Shown here one piece after another: positions 1 through 10,435 of a DNA stretch of 64,000 nucleotides; positions within the stretch are counted from its first letter, which is position 1; each line of letters starts with the position of its first letter. This DNA comes from Fulvia fulva (taxonomy: Eukaryota > Ascomycota > Dothideomycetes > Mycosphaerellales > Mycosphaerellaceae). Both the position numbers and the translations under genes were made by a program. The stretch lies in assembly GCF_020509005.1 (NCBI RefSeq), contig NC_063024.1, positions 992,001-1,056,000 of the forward strand, written 5' to 3'. The notes beneath the pieces are model-generated. The model was not told the origin of the DNA. It was given only the letters and a program-made list of their open reading frames with translations, and did no database searches.

Positions 1-449
1 GTAGTCGATATGCCGAATCGCATCGACCGCCTCCTTCGTTTCGAGATTGTACACGTTTTGTTGGATGATAGCTTGCAAAGGTCGCATTGGGAACATTGAC
101 ATATACTGCAAGAAAGTGATGTCAGACCAGAACTGTAGTGCTGGAATATTATCCGCATTGTTCAAGTCGATTCCACTAGAGATACCTCGTTGTTTCGGGC
201 TCTCATTACTCAGGCCGATAATCGTACCGGGGAGGTAAGCATTGGAGTACTCTGCCATCGTCGGTTGAAGGGGCCCTGTAGAAGACGTGACTTGTCTGTC
301 ATGTTTCCACGTAATCTTTCGCACCGCGATGTGTTCTTGTTGTTGCTTGTAGATGAAATTCAAGGCTCGGCCGGAAGGTACGAAGTTGGAGGCTGCAACA
401 ACTTCGTCCACGGTGCGTGTCCAGCCCCAGTACGCGGTCGCTTCCTCAA
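1..449 (-). repeat. Secreted-protein domain unit 5 (partial)
   Basis: After the break at about 443-449 the frame reads EEATAYWGW, then SNAYLPGTII, then FWSDITFLQY, and remains open to the window edge. Its start closely matches the start of unit 4. The C-terminal half lies outside the window. Confidence 0.55.
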
Positions 450-3400
450 CTGACCCGCCTTGAACACGGCGTTACACCAAAGGTCTGGGTTGGTATCGTC
501 GAGATCGAGAGCCCATCCCCCTCCTTTGGCGCTTAATGTGTCTAGTGCTTTCTGTTCGTCGTTTACTGTTGGAGGTGCAGCGTCACTCGCACCCGCACTC
601 TCAATATCACTAAGCGTTACACCCTCAGACCGCTTCGAACGTCGTGATTCTTGAGGAGAAGGTCCACATGGCGCACTCTTGATGCGGAACCAGATATGTG
701 AAGAGTCCTTATCAGGACCATACCATATCCTAATCTCCTGAACACAACGATGTCCAAGATCATCCCTGTGTTGCAGCAGCATATTCGCAACTCCCTTACC
801 ACCAGCTGTCCCGAGTGTAGCATTGGAGTCCCGCTGGCCCCAATACAGCACGATTGCGTTCGGTGTCTGAGGGTAGTTCATGGCATTGGAGCGGTCGTCG
901 CTAAGTCGTCTGGATTGTCGGATAGCTTCAACGACGAGGGCCGTATCATCCTCAACGACTGCCATACGAACGACGTTCTTCAAGCGGTTCTGCGGATAAA
1001 GCTGTGTATATTGAATGAAAGCGATATCGGACCAGAATTGTAGCTCAGGGGGCCGAGCGCCGTCCCTCATTACGTTTGAAGGACTCACGGTCTCAACAGC
1101 GACGACGAGCCCTCTCGCGTAGAGTCCGGAAACGACAGCTACCTGGGCGTCTCCATCATCAGGGTCGGGGTCAAATTGCCACGTCCGTATTGCTAATGGC
1201 CCGCCATTCTGTATGTCCATCATGGCGAGAGCTGGACCCAGCGGCGGGTTACAGAATGGCGTCGATTGAGGTTCGCCTTGAAAGCACCAACCTGACCGCG
1301 CAGTGGCAGCTTCCAGCTGGCCCGCTCTAAATCGCGATGGCTGCGAGAAGTGGTAATGCACACTGTTAAGCTCGTAGCTATACGCTTCACCTGCCTGTCG
1401 GAATCTTGACAGGATAGCGTCTTCTTCGTTGGTGCTTTGTCCATTGTCAGCTCGCTTTGCATATCCATGACGAACCAAGCTAGGCCTCTGAGGCTGTGTA
1501 AAGCTCCCGATCGCATTTTCAGCAGTGAGCTGCGGCTTCGCAAGGCTGAGATCAGGTTGGTCTGGTACCTTCGGTGTATGCTTCGACGATGAAGTCTGCT
1601 TGCTCGACCCAGCGAGCGCCGCTCCACAAGGTGCCTGGCCTATTTCATACCACAGATAGGGAGAAGTGAGTCGCCACCACAAGTGAATCTCCTTGACGCA
1701 CTTATCGCCGAGAATGTCGCGCTGCTGCGCGAGGAGGTAGGCAACACTCTTGCCATGGGGAATACCCAGTAAAGCGTAGTATGGTTCCTGCCCCGGCAAG
1801 AACGACAGTTGGCCTGGTAATCTCACCTTCTGCGTTTCGATCTTTGCGGAGGAAGTTTGGACGATCTGCTTGATGACAGCTCTGCTTCGTTCCTCCGTAA
1901 TGACCCTACGCACCACTGCTTGTAGTTCTGTCGTGCGGAAGAAGTCCATATACAAAATGGCAGCGACCTGTGACCAGTGTTGCAGCTTTGGTAGTGGACC
2001 TGTTACCGGTGGTCGTTGTTTGGGTGCCATTTCATGAGGACTCATGTTGTCGTTCGTGATGATGACGCCGGGACTGTACGAGTTGTCATACTCGCCGTTG
2101 GTGGCTTTGTATTCGACACCTTCTACCTCAACGTCGTTGGTGTGCGTCCAGGTCTGCGATTGGAGCTTTCCGTGCTCTGGGTACCTATCCACTATGGATT
2201 GAATGGCATCGTCCGGATCGGCGACATCACACTCCTGGTCAGTCATGGTCCAGCCCCACTTTAAGTAGATCGCTTCGTTGAATGTAGTCGCTGGTGCTGT
2301 GCCTGTCGCTCGTGTCATCCATTCGGAAAGCCAGCTGTTTGCCAGCCTTGATAGCGTCTGACAACGTCGAAGACTCGCCACTACCACGGGGCGCGATGTC
2401 CCCTTCGATGGGACGAGTCTGTATGTCTTGAAATGAGCCTAATGTTCCCACAGTCACCATACCATCAACATCACGGCCCGCGAGCTCTTGTCGTGCGCCC
2501 TGCTGGAAAGCCCATCCCTCCAAACTCGGTTCCTCTTCTGAGCTTGAGCTTCGAATTTGCATCGCCGTATCATGAGAGGACCCGGTTGACTCTGGTTCTT
2601 CAGCCAGATCCTCCCCAAGGATGCTACCTTTGCCCGGCTGGAGCTTAGACCCATGCTCCAGATGCATAACCATATAACCCTGTGGTTCATCGTCCGGTCC
2701 TGAAGCTGCATCGCGAAAGACCTCGACTCTTGCAACGCCTAGCCACCCTAGCTGCTGTTTGTGCTGACCGAGAAAGTTTGCCGCAGCAATGCCAGGCGGC
2801 GTGCCCATAAGAGCCGTATGTTCGACTGAGCCATATTCGAAACCCAGCCTGTCGTCCCAGGAGTTTCCATCGGAATCCATGTCAGAGGCACACATGATCT
2901 GCTCGAAGACTGCGTGGAACGAGTCGTCGGAGATGAGAGCAAAGACCAGAACTCTGAGGTTCTTGCGGCTGTTTGGGTTCGGTCGTGTGATTATTTGGAA
3001 GGTCAGATACGTGAGATCGGACCAGTCCGAAAGGGGTGGATACGGGCCATTGACCGGAGGCTCGAGGTCGGGCCCGGTTTCTTGGGGCGTTTCGGCCTGA
3101 ACCATAATAATGACGCCGCGGTTGAGGTTGTAGTAGTTGTTGTAGAGGCCAAATGTGTAAGGGTATTTTACGCCGTCGACCTCGACCTCGTGCTGGTGTT
3201 CGGAGATGTAGCCTTCTAGTTTGGGCTTTTCGAAATCAGTCTCTATCTCCCCCATGCCTTCCCAGGCGAAGTCCTCCTCGACCTCGTCTTGCGGAGCTTC
3301 GAACACTACCCATCCGTATTTAGCGAGATCGTTGCTGTCCGTCCACCTGCTTTGCTCTTGTGCCGCCTTGTCGGGTGGAAGACTGAGGAGGTGGATAGCC

Positions 3401-4921
3401 TGGTCCCCGTACAAGAGAGCTTTTTTCATACTCGGCTTGTGCATCATCGGAGAGACCGTGTGAGGCATCGGTCCTTGACACATTATCATAATCATCATCA
3501 GAAGAGACTCCGGAGGAGCCATTGCTACTGAAACTCTCGGTCCTTGAGCGATCGTTGCCGCGGTCGAACGCGTTGTGTATCGACACAGCGTAATGAGGAT
3601 CTGGATGTCCGGGAGACTCCCATGAAGGGACTTCGCGTCGCTTGGCCACTTTGTTGTCTCCACGTTGGCTGTCAAGAAACTCATCGGTGACGTTTGCATC
3701 ATCTACTCCTCCGGATCTGACAGCGCCACTTCTTCTGACCACAGTCCTACCAGCCCCAGTCTCCGGCGTATCCTGAAGGTGAAAGACAACATAAGGATCC
3801 GGACACGCCGGATCACAACCATTGCAAAAGACATCAATGCTCGTGATTCGAAACAACCCAGACCGGTCTCGGTGTTGTCCAAGTAGCTTCGCAACGCTCA
3901 TACCAACAGGCGTGCCAAGTATAGCCACGAATGAGTCTCGCTCCACCTCGTCAGCGGATCCCGCGCGGAACTTTGCCCCGGGGTATGCAATCGCTTCTCG
4001 GCTCCTCCAGCCTTTTTCGATCTCTTCGAGCACGAAGTCCAGGACGCTGATGGTGGGGGCATCAGAGACTCCAGCAAAGACGATTTCGTTCACCGAGTTC
4101 AGGGCGGTGGGGTATGGTCCCTGACTGAAACGCTGCAGAGTCAGGAAGGTCACATCAGACCAATCCTGGAGTGGTGGTAGCAGATTTTGGTACTGTTTGC
4201 CAAATCCGCTTGCGCTGTCCGGGCTGTTGTAGATAGTGCTCACTATGGCATGTTTGCGAAAGTCGTAGTAGTTGCGGTACACAGCTCCCGTAGCCGCATA
4301 TTCCATCTCCGCAATCATGGTCTGTGTGTTATGCTTCGCCTCGACATCATCGATACCGTAGAACGCACCAATGTTGAGCTTCGCCATGGCACTCTGCAGC
4401 TTCCCATCCTCTTGATGCGCGGGACGGTCATTCCAAGACCAGCCATGCCTCTCAAGATCGGCAAAGTTATTGAATCGGCTGTGTCGAAGCTCATGGGGAG
4501 TGATTGGGTCGTCACGGAGTAGTGATAGCATGGCGTTACCCCTTGCAATGGACGTGTCAACATTGACAGCGTTGAACTGTTCACCGCCGTTCGACGGCGT
4601 TTGTGATAAGTCTCCGGTTCCCGTGACGTAGTAGCTTGTAGATTCATCGGGTCTGCCAGTCTCCGGGATGTTGCTGGAAGACTCTTCGTCGGCTCGCTTG
4701 AAGAGTTCATCATCGCCACGATGATTGTCAAGCAGTTCAAGCAAAGGATCAAGTTCAGCGGCCACGACGTCCACATCGGTAGTGTTGCCATGGAACGTAT
4801 GGTTTGTGATTGCGCCGTTGCTGTTATGGTGTGCAGGCAGAGCACTGACGAGCAGCTGGGCTGGTAGGGCGGCCCATAAGAAGGCGTGAGGCAACAGGTT
4901 GGATGTCATCGTGCCTTTCAT
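1..4921 (-). CDS. Secreted tandem-repeat protein, family unknown; frame broken three times; runs off the left edge
   Basis: I do not recognise this family. The ATG at 4921 opens a signal peptide (hydrophobic stretch of about 20 residues ending near VSALP), followed by about 120 Ser/Thr/Asp-rich residues and then five diverged copies of one domain of roughly 215-240 residues. Shared landmarks per unit are GW near the start, a conserved L-x-x-W-S-D/Q block, then a G-x-P/G-x-G-x-x-x-A block with L-x-x-Q-H/Q-R/K, and an aromatic strand near the end. The reading frame shifts by one base at an A6 run (3421-3426 on the plus strand as T6), near 2255-2270, and near 443-449. Homology to the other units continues across each break, so introns do not explain them. 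Either the assembly carries indels or the gene is decaying. The fifth unit is open to base 1, so the 3' end lies outside the window. Confidence 0.6.
666..1334 (-). repeat. Secreted-protein domain unit 4
   Basis: This fourth copy is in frame with unit 3. It has RAGQLEAATARSGW at its start, FWSDIAFIQY in the middle, GGKGVANMLLQHRDDLG, and ends with APCG. The middle block before the FWSD motif is more diverged than in the other units. Confidence 0.6.
1626..2264 (-). repeat. Secreted-protein domain unit 3
   Basis: This third copy has LKWGWT at its start, HWSQVAAILY in the middle, LLGIPHGKSVAYLLAQQRD, and it ends with an APCG motif shared with unit 4. A frame break lies at its left boundary. Confidence 0.65.
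2650..3342 (-). repeat. Secreted-protein domain unit 2
   Basis: This second copy has AKYGW at its start, DWSDLTYLTF in the middle and MGTPPGIAAANFLGQHKQQL towards the end. It sits in a different frame from unit 1 because of the A6 break just upstream. Confidence 0.65.
3767..4477 (-). repeat. Secreted-protein domain unit 1
   Basis: This is the first copy of the repeated domain. It contains ERHGWSW at its start, DWSDVTFLTL in the middle and ILGTPVGMSVAKLLGQHRD towards the end. Unlike the later units it has a Cys-x2-Cys-x3-Cys cluster just before its last strand. Confidence 0.65.
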
Positions 4922-5541
4922 GATCACCTCTATTGTTAATGCTTGACACGATTATGCTACACCGGTTTCCCTCTGCTGTTGCGCAATTGTGTTCAGCTGG
5001 TAGATGAGTTGAGCAGGATGGAGAACTTGGTCGATTTCTGGAGTGATCGCTGAAGTACAAAGTCCGAGGCGTGTTGAGAAACACTTGTGGTTGTGAGGGA
5101 TAGAGAAGATCGTGAACGCAGCGTGGATCTCGAGATATATCCTGGCTCCAAGGAGATCTGCTGTCACCAATGTTGGCATGACCAGCAGTCTGACCATCGA
5201 CCCTCAGGTCACATGGCTCCGCCGGCGACAAGAAATATCTCCGAGATGCCACGTCGTACAGCTCATGATGTCGAATTGCCCAGCAAGCGCACTGCTGTTC
5301 TCAGGCACTGATTTGCCAGCAGTGCAGTTTCCAGATCCAGTCGTGTCCAGTGATAGTCTGCATGACCCATCTGCTCTGCCATAAACATATCACACTATCG
5401 CTATCCGCATGCTTGGATCGGGGTGTGACCATATCGGGACCATAATGGCAAATTCGTCACTGGGTGCGGTTGCCTACCATGCGTTGGAGTGCCAGCAGTA
5501 CATTTCCTAACACCGGTGGCCGGGACCAGTGACGGCGGAGA
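4922..5541. other. Intergenic, upstream of the secreted-repeat gene
   Basis: About 620 bases lie between the start of the secreted-repeat gene and the end of the Vma22-like gene. Short frames overlap on both strands but none has coding character. I see no repeat or RNA gene. Confidence 0.4.
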
Positions 5542-6294
5542 TCATCCACCCCCAACGTCCACCCCACCAGCACCACGCAATCGCTCCCCCCTCTCACTCT
5601 TCCTGGCCTCCTTCCTCAACTTCCGAATCTCTGCCTCAACTCTCCTCATACCCCTCGCTGCCTCCACTGCTTTTGCAATGCAATCGTCATTCAGTACGGC
5701 TGAGTTGAATGAGTTCTGGGCTGTCCGAAGAGCGGGAGGTAAAAGAATGCCGAATTGGCGGATCGGGTCGTGGGCATCGACTGGAGGCTTCGCGGAAGCC
5801 TCTTCATTGTTGTCGGTTGACGTCGCAGATTGAGGTTCTGATTTTGACTTTTCCTCCGCGCTGGTCTCGACTTTGGAGTCGAAGGTCGCCTTCGAGAGTT
5901 TTCCACTCAGAGTTTCCTCCTCCATTCCGGTGATCTCTGCTTTTGGAGGATCAAGCTTCGCAAGCATAACTCTGGGAGACCCGTCTTCGTGAACGATATG
6001 TCCACCGTCTTGGTGTGCTTCACTCACCTTTGGGGGCTCCAGCTTGACCCTTGCCGTAGCGACAGCTCTCTGATCATAATAATCCCGTCCATATCGTTTA
6101 CCAGTTGATTTGAAGTTCGCCTGAGCCAAGGAAAAGAAGCCAGCACTCATGTGCTTTTGAAGTGCATTTCGAGCTGCGGTATAGTCATCTAATAGGTGCA
6201 AGTATTCTTGCCACGCGGCATCAAGCTGGTGGTGAACGGATTGGAGGGCTTGTAACGTGTCATTACAATGGGCATTCTCGTCTCCAGGAGCCAT
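5542..6294 (-). CDS. VMA22: V-ATPase assembly factor, Vma22/CCDC115-like
   Basis: The product resembles Vma22 (CCDC115), an ER-associated factor that works with Vma12/Vma21 to assemble the V0 sector of the vacuolar H+-ATPase. The N-terminal part is an amphipathic helix pair with EYLHLLDDYTAARNAL, followed by the family-typical phrase with FFSLAQANF, then GKRYGRDYYDQR. A long Glu/Lys/Ser linker leads to a second conserved block (DPIRQFGILLPPALRTAQ) and a basic coiled coil. I chose the ATG at 6294; in-frame ATGs at 6351 and 6402 would add 19 or 36 residues without family character. It is head-to-head with the Mgr3-like gene, so the two probably share a promoter. Family assignment is from remembered motif order, not a search. 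Confidence 0.72.
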   Translation of the reverse strand: MAPGDENAHCNDTLQALQSVHHQLDAAWQEYLHLLDDYTAARNALQKHMSAGFFSLAQANFKSTGKRYGRDYYDQRAVATARVKLEPPKVSEAHQDGGHIVHEDGSPRVMLAKLDPPKAEITGMEEETLSGKLSKATFDSKVETSAEEKSKSEPQSATSTDNNEEASAKPPVDAHDPIRQFGILLPPALRTAQNSFNSAVLNDDCIAKAVEAARGMRRVEAEIRKLRKEARKSERGERLRGAGGVDVGGG

Positions 6295-6473
6295 ACCTGC
6301 AATTGACGCAGTCGTTAAGCTCGTAATGGTGGGGGAGCGTGTTGTGTTCATAGCCAAAATGGTGAGATGAAGTCCACCAACGCCAACCTCGTCTCGGGGC
6401 ATCCGAATCCGAGCTCCTCATGACATCGTCCACCATCACCATCTTTCACACCAACACCATAACATACCCCACA

Positions 6474-8222
6474 ATGCTATCACAACGCACCCCAATAGCT
6501 CGAATACGCTCTCTCCGCCCTCTCAGGCCCCCCTCAGCCTCCCGAAAAGTCCCCCAACCCCGCCTCTTCACTCAAAACACAACCCTCCTCCTCACAGCCC
6601 ACCGCACCGCACCGCGCCCACAGCTCCCTTACCTCTCGCAGCCAGCATTCCGCCGTCCACAACCCCTCAATGGACCTTCCCAACAGATTGCAAGGTTGCT
6701 TTCAACGGAGAATAAGCGGTTCGTGAAGGAGCAGGTCTGGCTAGCGACGAAATGGACTGCAATAGGCTGGACTTTCCTTATCTTGGGTGGCATTACGTGG
6801 TACGGATTGAGTATCGAGATGGATGAGCGGAACAACCCTACGCCGAGCGAGTGGACATTTCGTTCGAGGCAGTGTTTGAGAGCGGCGAGGGCGTACAGTG
6901 ATGCACGGGCAGGGTTTGTGGATTGGGCGAAAGTCGGATCTGAGCTACGGTGGGCATTGGAGCGGTTAGAGGATGCGACTATCGATGGGAAAGAGCTACG
7001 GGAACTGGGAGAGGGCGGAGAAGAAATTTTGATTCCTGGTGCTGGGAGGGCGGGATTCGACATCAGTGATAAGAGCTGGCCTTGGAGGGCAGGATATTTT
7101 GAGGTTATTATGGGATGTGCCACAGCTGCCGAGCATTTAGATGGGATGGTGCTGGATAAGACGAGGGGGGTCGTGTTTCCAAGGGAGGTTGTGCTGGGAC
7201 CGAGTAATCCTGACCCGAGGCCGACTCCGCCGTATATGATGGCTGCGCCGAAGGAAGAGGATTGTGTCCCGCCATTTGCGCCGCCGGAGACGTTCTATGT
7301 TAGGATCTTGACCGGGACAGGTTTCACCACGGGCCAGAAGATGAGTGCGGCGAGAGCGTATGCAACTTGGTTGGAGTACAAGGGGTTAAGAGAGAGTGCC
7401 GAGGAGATGTACAGATGGGCGGTGGATATTGCGAAGGGTGCTCTACCACCAGCTGTGAATCCTGAGGATATCGTGGACAGCAGGAGCGCTGTGCTGAAAG
7501 ACGGCCCAGAAGCAAGGGAAATTACCCCAAACCTCCTCCGCGCAACAACAGACCTGGCCATCCACCACGCCCGCTCAGGCAACATTTCAGCAGCACTACC
7601 GATCTTCCTCTCCGTCCTTCGAGCCCGCCGTACAGCACCTGTTTCCCCTTTCCCACAGCCTACAGCTTCGGATCCTTCTACACGACCCAGCAGCGACATC
7701 GGCACGATGATCACCAACCTCTTCGTCCCACCAAAATTTCCTGATCCACCATCATCAGGCGACAATGCCTTGATCCGCGCTTCCGACAAATCCACCTGCG
7801 AGGAAAGCGAGCTGATGCTCTACATTGGCGAAATCCTCTTCGCTTCCTCTCCTGCATCGGACGAAGGTCTAGGCTGGACGAAACAGGCTGTCCACATTGC
7901 GGATGCGAATATTTTACATCCCGCCCCGGCTCTAGGGGCGGATCCTGCCGAGGAGAAGAGGAAGTGTAAAGAGTGCTTACTTACGGGAGTTGGGAATTGG
8001 GATGTTATGTTGAAGAGGATTGAGGCAAACCCGGGGGCCGTGAAAGAGAAGGTGAAGGGGTGGTTTGGTTGGGGTGGCGGTGGGGAAGAGAGGAAGGCGA
8101 CGGGTCATGAGGAGGATCGGAGGAGTTTGGGGGTGTTGCAGGAGAGGATTGTGAGGGAGGGGATCAGGGAGGCTGTGGAGAAGAGCAGGGGGAGTAATCC
8201 GAGTGGTACGTGGATTGGATGA
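6474..8222 (+). CDS. Mitochondrial inner-membrane TPR protein, Mgr3-like
   Basis: The N-terminus is rich in Arg, Ser and Pro with almost no acidic residues, as in a mitochondrial presequence. A single membrane span follows (TAIGWTFLILGGITWYG), then a large domain with helical TPR-like repeats, for example around KMSAARAYATWLEYKGLRES and LLRATTDLAIHHARSGNISA. This order matches Mgr3, an adaptor of the yeast i-AAA protease Yme1, and fungal relatives. Some fungal databases label relatives 'MFS maltose permease', but the single span excludes a transporter. The ORF opens at 6420, but the ATG at 6474 begins the basic presequence directly and is preferred. No intron is needed. Confidence 0.6.
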   Translation: MLSQRTPIARIRSLRPLRPPSASRKVPQPRLFTQNTTLLLTAHRTAPRPQLPYLSQPAFRRPQPLNGPSQQIARLLSTENKRFVKEQVWLATKWTAIGWTFLILGGITWYGLSIEMDERNNPTPSEWTFRSRQCLRAARAYSDARAGFVDWAKVGSELRWALERLEDATIDGKELRELGEGGEEILIPGAGRAGFDISDKSWPWRAGYFEVIMGCATAAEHLDGMVLDKTRGVVFPREVVLGPSNPDPRPTPPYMMAAPKEEDCVPPFAPPETFYVRILTGTGFTTGQKMSAARAYATWLEYKGLRESAEEMYRWAVDIAKGALPPAVNPEDIVDSRSAVLKDGPEAREITPNLLRATTDLAIHHARSGNISAALPIFLSVLRARRTAPVSPFPQPTASDPSTRPSSDIGTMITNLFVPPKFPDPPSSGDNALIRASDKSTCEESELMLYIGEILFASSPASDEGLGWTKQAVHIADANILHPAPALGADPAEEKRKCKECLLTGVGNWDVMLKRIEANPGAVKEKVKGWFGWGGGGEERKATGHEEDRRSLGVLQERIVREGIREAVEKSRGSNPSGTWIG

Positions 8223-8971
8223 TGTCTTTCCGGGAACACTGTCATGCCTTCCTGTAGGGAATCAAGAAAGTGCGCATATTCCAACCAACGATGAAATCCG
8301 ATAAGCAGATGGACTGCCTCGACCGTCCGGCCCGCAATCATCGTCAACGGCTGACGGCCGATTCCACCTACAAAACTCGCAAAGGCCTCGATCTGAAGCA
8401 AAAAGCTACGACCGACCCTGCTACAACAGCCACATGCCACCCCATCTCCTCGGACGAGACCCTAACTGATCTCGAAGAGGCAGTGGATCGACATGATTGC
8501 AGCAAGAAGGCCGCCAGCCTTCCTACTCAGCCATTGTACCAAGACCGGTCGCTGTAGTCACGGCGATCGAAACCATATATATACCTTCAACCGAAGCCTG
8601 TGCTTGCGCGAAAAATGTACAAAGCTTCAGTATGCTGGCCGCGTCGAATACACACTTCCTATCATCGTCCACTTCCGGCTATTTTGCTTCACGTTGATGC
8701 TACAGCCAAGGGAAATTCGCTGACTGCGCCATTGTGCAGAGGCCTTTTGTCAAAGTAGGCGCGCTTGAGGTGGTGTACGTACCTCCCTCTGGTGAAGGAG
8801 CGATCATGGGGGCCCTGCTACTGGTACGATAAGAATGCAAGTGATATGGCACTCATTATTTCATGTTCGTCATCGTCATTTTCTGATCCTGCCAATGTCC
8901 TGAATCGATTCAGAAAGACACGACCGACCTTGCCACGATGGCTTTGACGAATAGCACTCGGTGAGGATAGC

Positions 8972-9036
8972 TGAGCCACTCTGAAATTGCCACCGTATCA
9001 AGACAGTCGCTTGAAGGAGCACAATCAAGAGGATAA
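8972..9036. repeat. Diverged direct repeat, copy A
   Basis: This stretch of about 65 bases begins tgagccact and ends ggataa. It matches 9204-9267 with roughly four bases in five identical by eye, with a 232-base offset. Flanking similarity is weaker. Confidence 0.6.
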
Positions 9037-9144
9037 ACATTACTCCTCCGCCGATCTGCTTCCTCTGGCTCTGCCGATATCCTTGGTCGAACAAAAAGAA
9101 ACGACTAGCCTTACTACGATGACCGCAATGCCGTCAACGACCCT

Positions 9145-9173
9145 CCTGCTTCAACATTCACTGTTGAAGCAGG
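9145..9173. repeat. Perfect hairpin (11-bp stem, 7-nt loop)
   Basis: CCTGCTTCAAC at 9145-9155 is followed by a 7-nt loop and its exact reverse complement at 9163-9173. It lies between the two diverged direct repeats, in a stretch with no gene. No U-run follows on either side that would suggest a Pol III terminator. Confidence 0.7.
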
Positions 9174-9203
9174 CCACTGGGAGCAGCACTTTTCCGGATT
9201 GAC

Positions 9204-9267
9204 TGAGCCATTCTGACTTTGCCATCGTACCAAGACAGTCGTCGAAGGGAGCACAATTGAGTGGATA
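9204..9267. repeat. Diverged direct repeat, copy B
   Basis: This is the partner of 8972-9036. The shared core includes the phrase caagacagtcg followed by gaaggagcacaat with small changes. Confidence 0.6.
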
Positions 9268-9935
9268 ATTGTAGCATGCGTACCGCTCAAGGTCCGCACA
9301 GAACATGGTGTTGCTTGTGGCACCTTACCCTCGAGACCACTGATGGTTGCTTCCAAGTCAGGGGATGCCATACGGTCCGCATCGCTGAAGACATCTGTGT
9401 AATATTGCAGGGGTCGGATGCATGTCGTCACCGTCGTGCTGAGCTGTAGGCCTAATCATGGCGCTTGTAGCTCTTAATCTATCGCTGTCGCGACTGATAT
9501 GTGGAAGGTGTGCCAGCGCCAATTGCAACAGTTGGAGCATGGTCCGGGCCTTGCGCACTCATGCAACGGTTTGGATGCGAGCGTGCTCATAATCCTGGAA
9601 TCTTCAGATCTGGTTCTCCCAAAATAAGAGTCGCACTAGCAGTTCACTTGTTAGACAAGACTTTTACCTCCGTATCCTGCTTGGTGTCGTGAACGATCAT
9701 GATAGCTGTGAGCTGGAGGCGGAAAGAGAACGGAAAGCAAGCCACACTATATATCAGTAGGCATAGGATTGTGATAGCACAGGTCGCTATCTGCTCCGGT
9801 CCCGGCTGTTCAGCACCACTGTAAAAGCGAGCGAATTTTGCGTTTCATCGGTCTATTATCACAGAAGTCGGGACATGTACTGTACACCCAATGCAAAGCG
9901 CCTGCAATGCATCTGTTCGCGATCACGAAAACGCA

Positions 9936-10435
9936 TCAATCCCATCTGTTGTCTTGTCAGTGTCGATCGCCCCGTAGGTTATCAAGATGACTTACCCCAT
10001 ATCCCGATTCCGCGTTATATCGCCTTTGTCACCGGTCTGCTTTCCCGTCTTGCCGCCTTCCACCACTAACCTGTCCAGCTGGAAGAATTGAGATACCACT
10101 GTTTGTCTCTGCGGCACATCTTGTCAGCCTTTGTATGTCTCAAGCCGCCCATACGATGCATCCACTGGTTCGTCTATCACACCCGCGGACATTTCACTGT
10201 CCTAGGAGCGTCTTTGCTCTGTCCGTGAACATACCTTCAATATCTGCAGCTCTTTCAAGCCCTTCTGCACAAGCTCCTGTATTTGCCTCTCGTCTGTCAC
10301 AGTCTTACTATCCCTGAACGCATCTCTTGTCCTCCTCTTCGCGTATTCCCTGAAGTTGTATGCAGCGAATTGTCTCGATGTCCGTAATAATGATCTGTAC
10401 AATGATCGTACTTCCAGTCCCGCTGACGATGACAT
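9936..10435 (-). CDS. ISD11: Isd11/LYRM4, LYR protein of the mitochondrial cysteine desulfurase complex
   Basis: The product is the small LYR-family partner of the cysteine desulfurase Nfs1, needed for Fe-S cluster assembly in mitochondria. The LYR tripeptide (SLYRSLLR) is followed by the Isd11-typical [14 protein letters not shown], then [12 protein letters not shown] read three exons: 10235-10435, 9996-10108 and 9936-9945. Intron 1 starts GTATGT after LQILK and ends CAG before RQTVVSQFF. Intron 2 is 50 nt, starts GTAAGT, ends CAG, and leaves a 10-nt last exon giving the ending GWD, which I recall as common in fungal Isd11. Without intron 2 the frame would instead stop at 9992. The predicted protein is 107 residues, within the family range. 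Confidence 0.88.

Larger units (their letters stand above)
8223..9935. other. Long gene-poor stretch
   Basis: No convincing gene is visible here. Short frames exist on both strands, none with family character. It holds a diverged direct duplication (8972-9036 and 9204-9267) and a perfect 11-bp hairpin at 9145-9173. On the minus strand the two duplicates both read as a similar hydrophobic-plus-RWQ phrase, which could be the remains of a small duplicated gene. Confidence 0.4.

Noticed and set aside
1..4921. Explaining the frame changes of the secreted-repeat gene by introns
   Set aside because: At each break the alignment to sister units runs continuously to within a few residues on both sides, leaving no room for an intron of usable length.
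6420..8222. Label 'maltose permease' for the Mgr3-like gene
   Set aside because: Only one membrane span is visible and the rest is TPR-like, so it cannot be a transporter.
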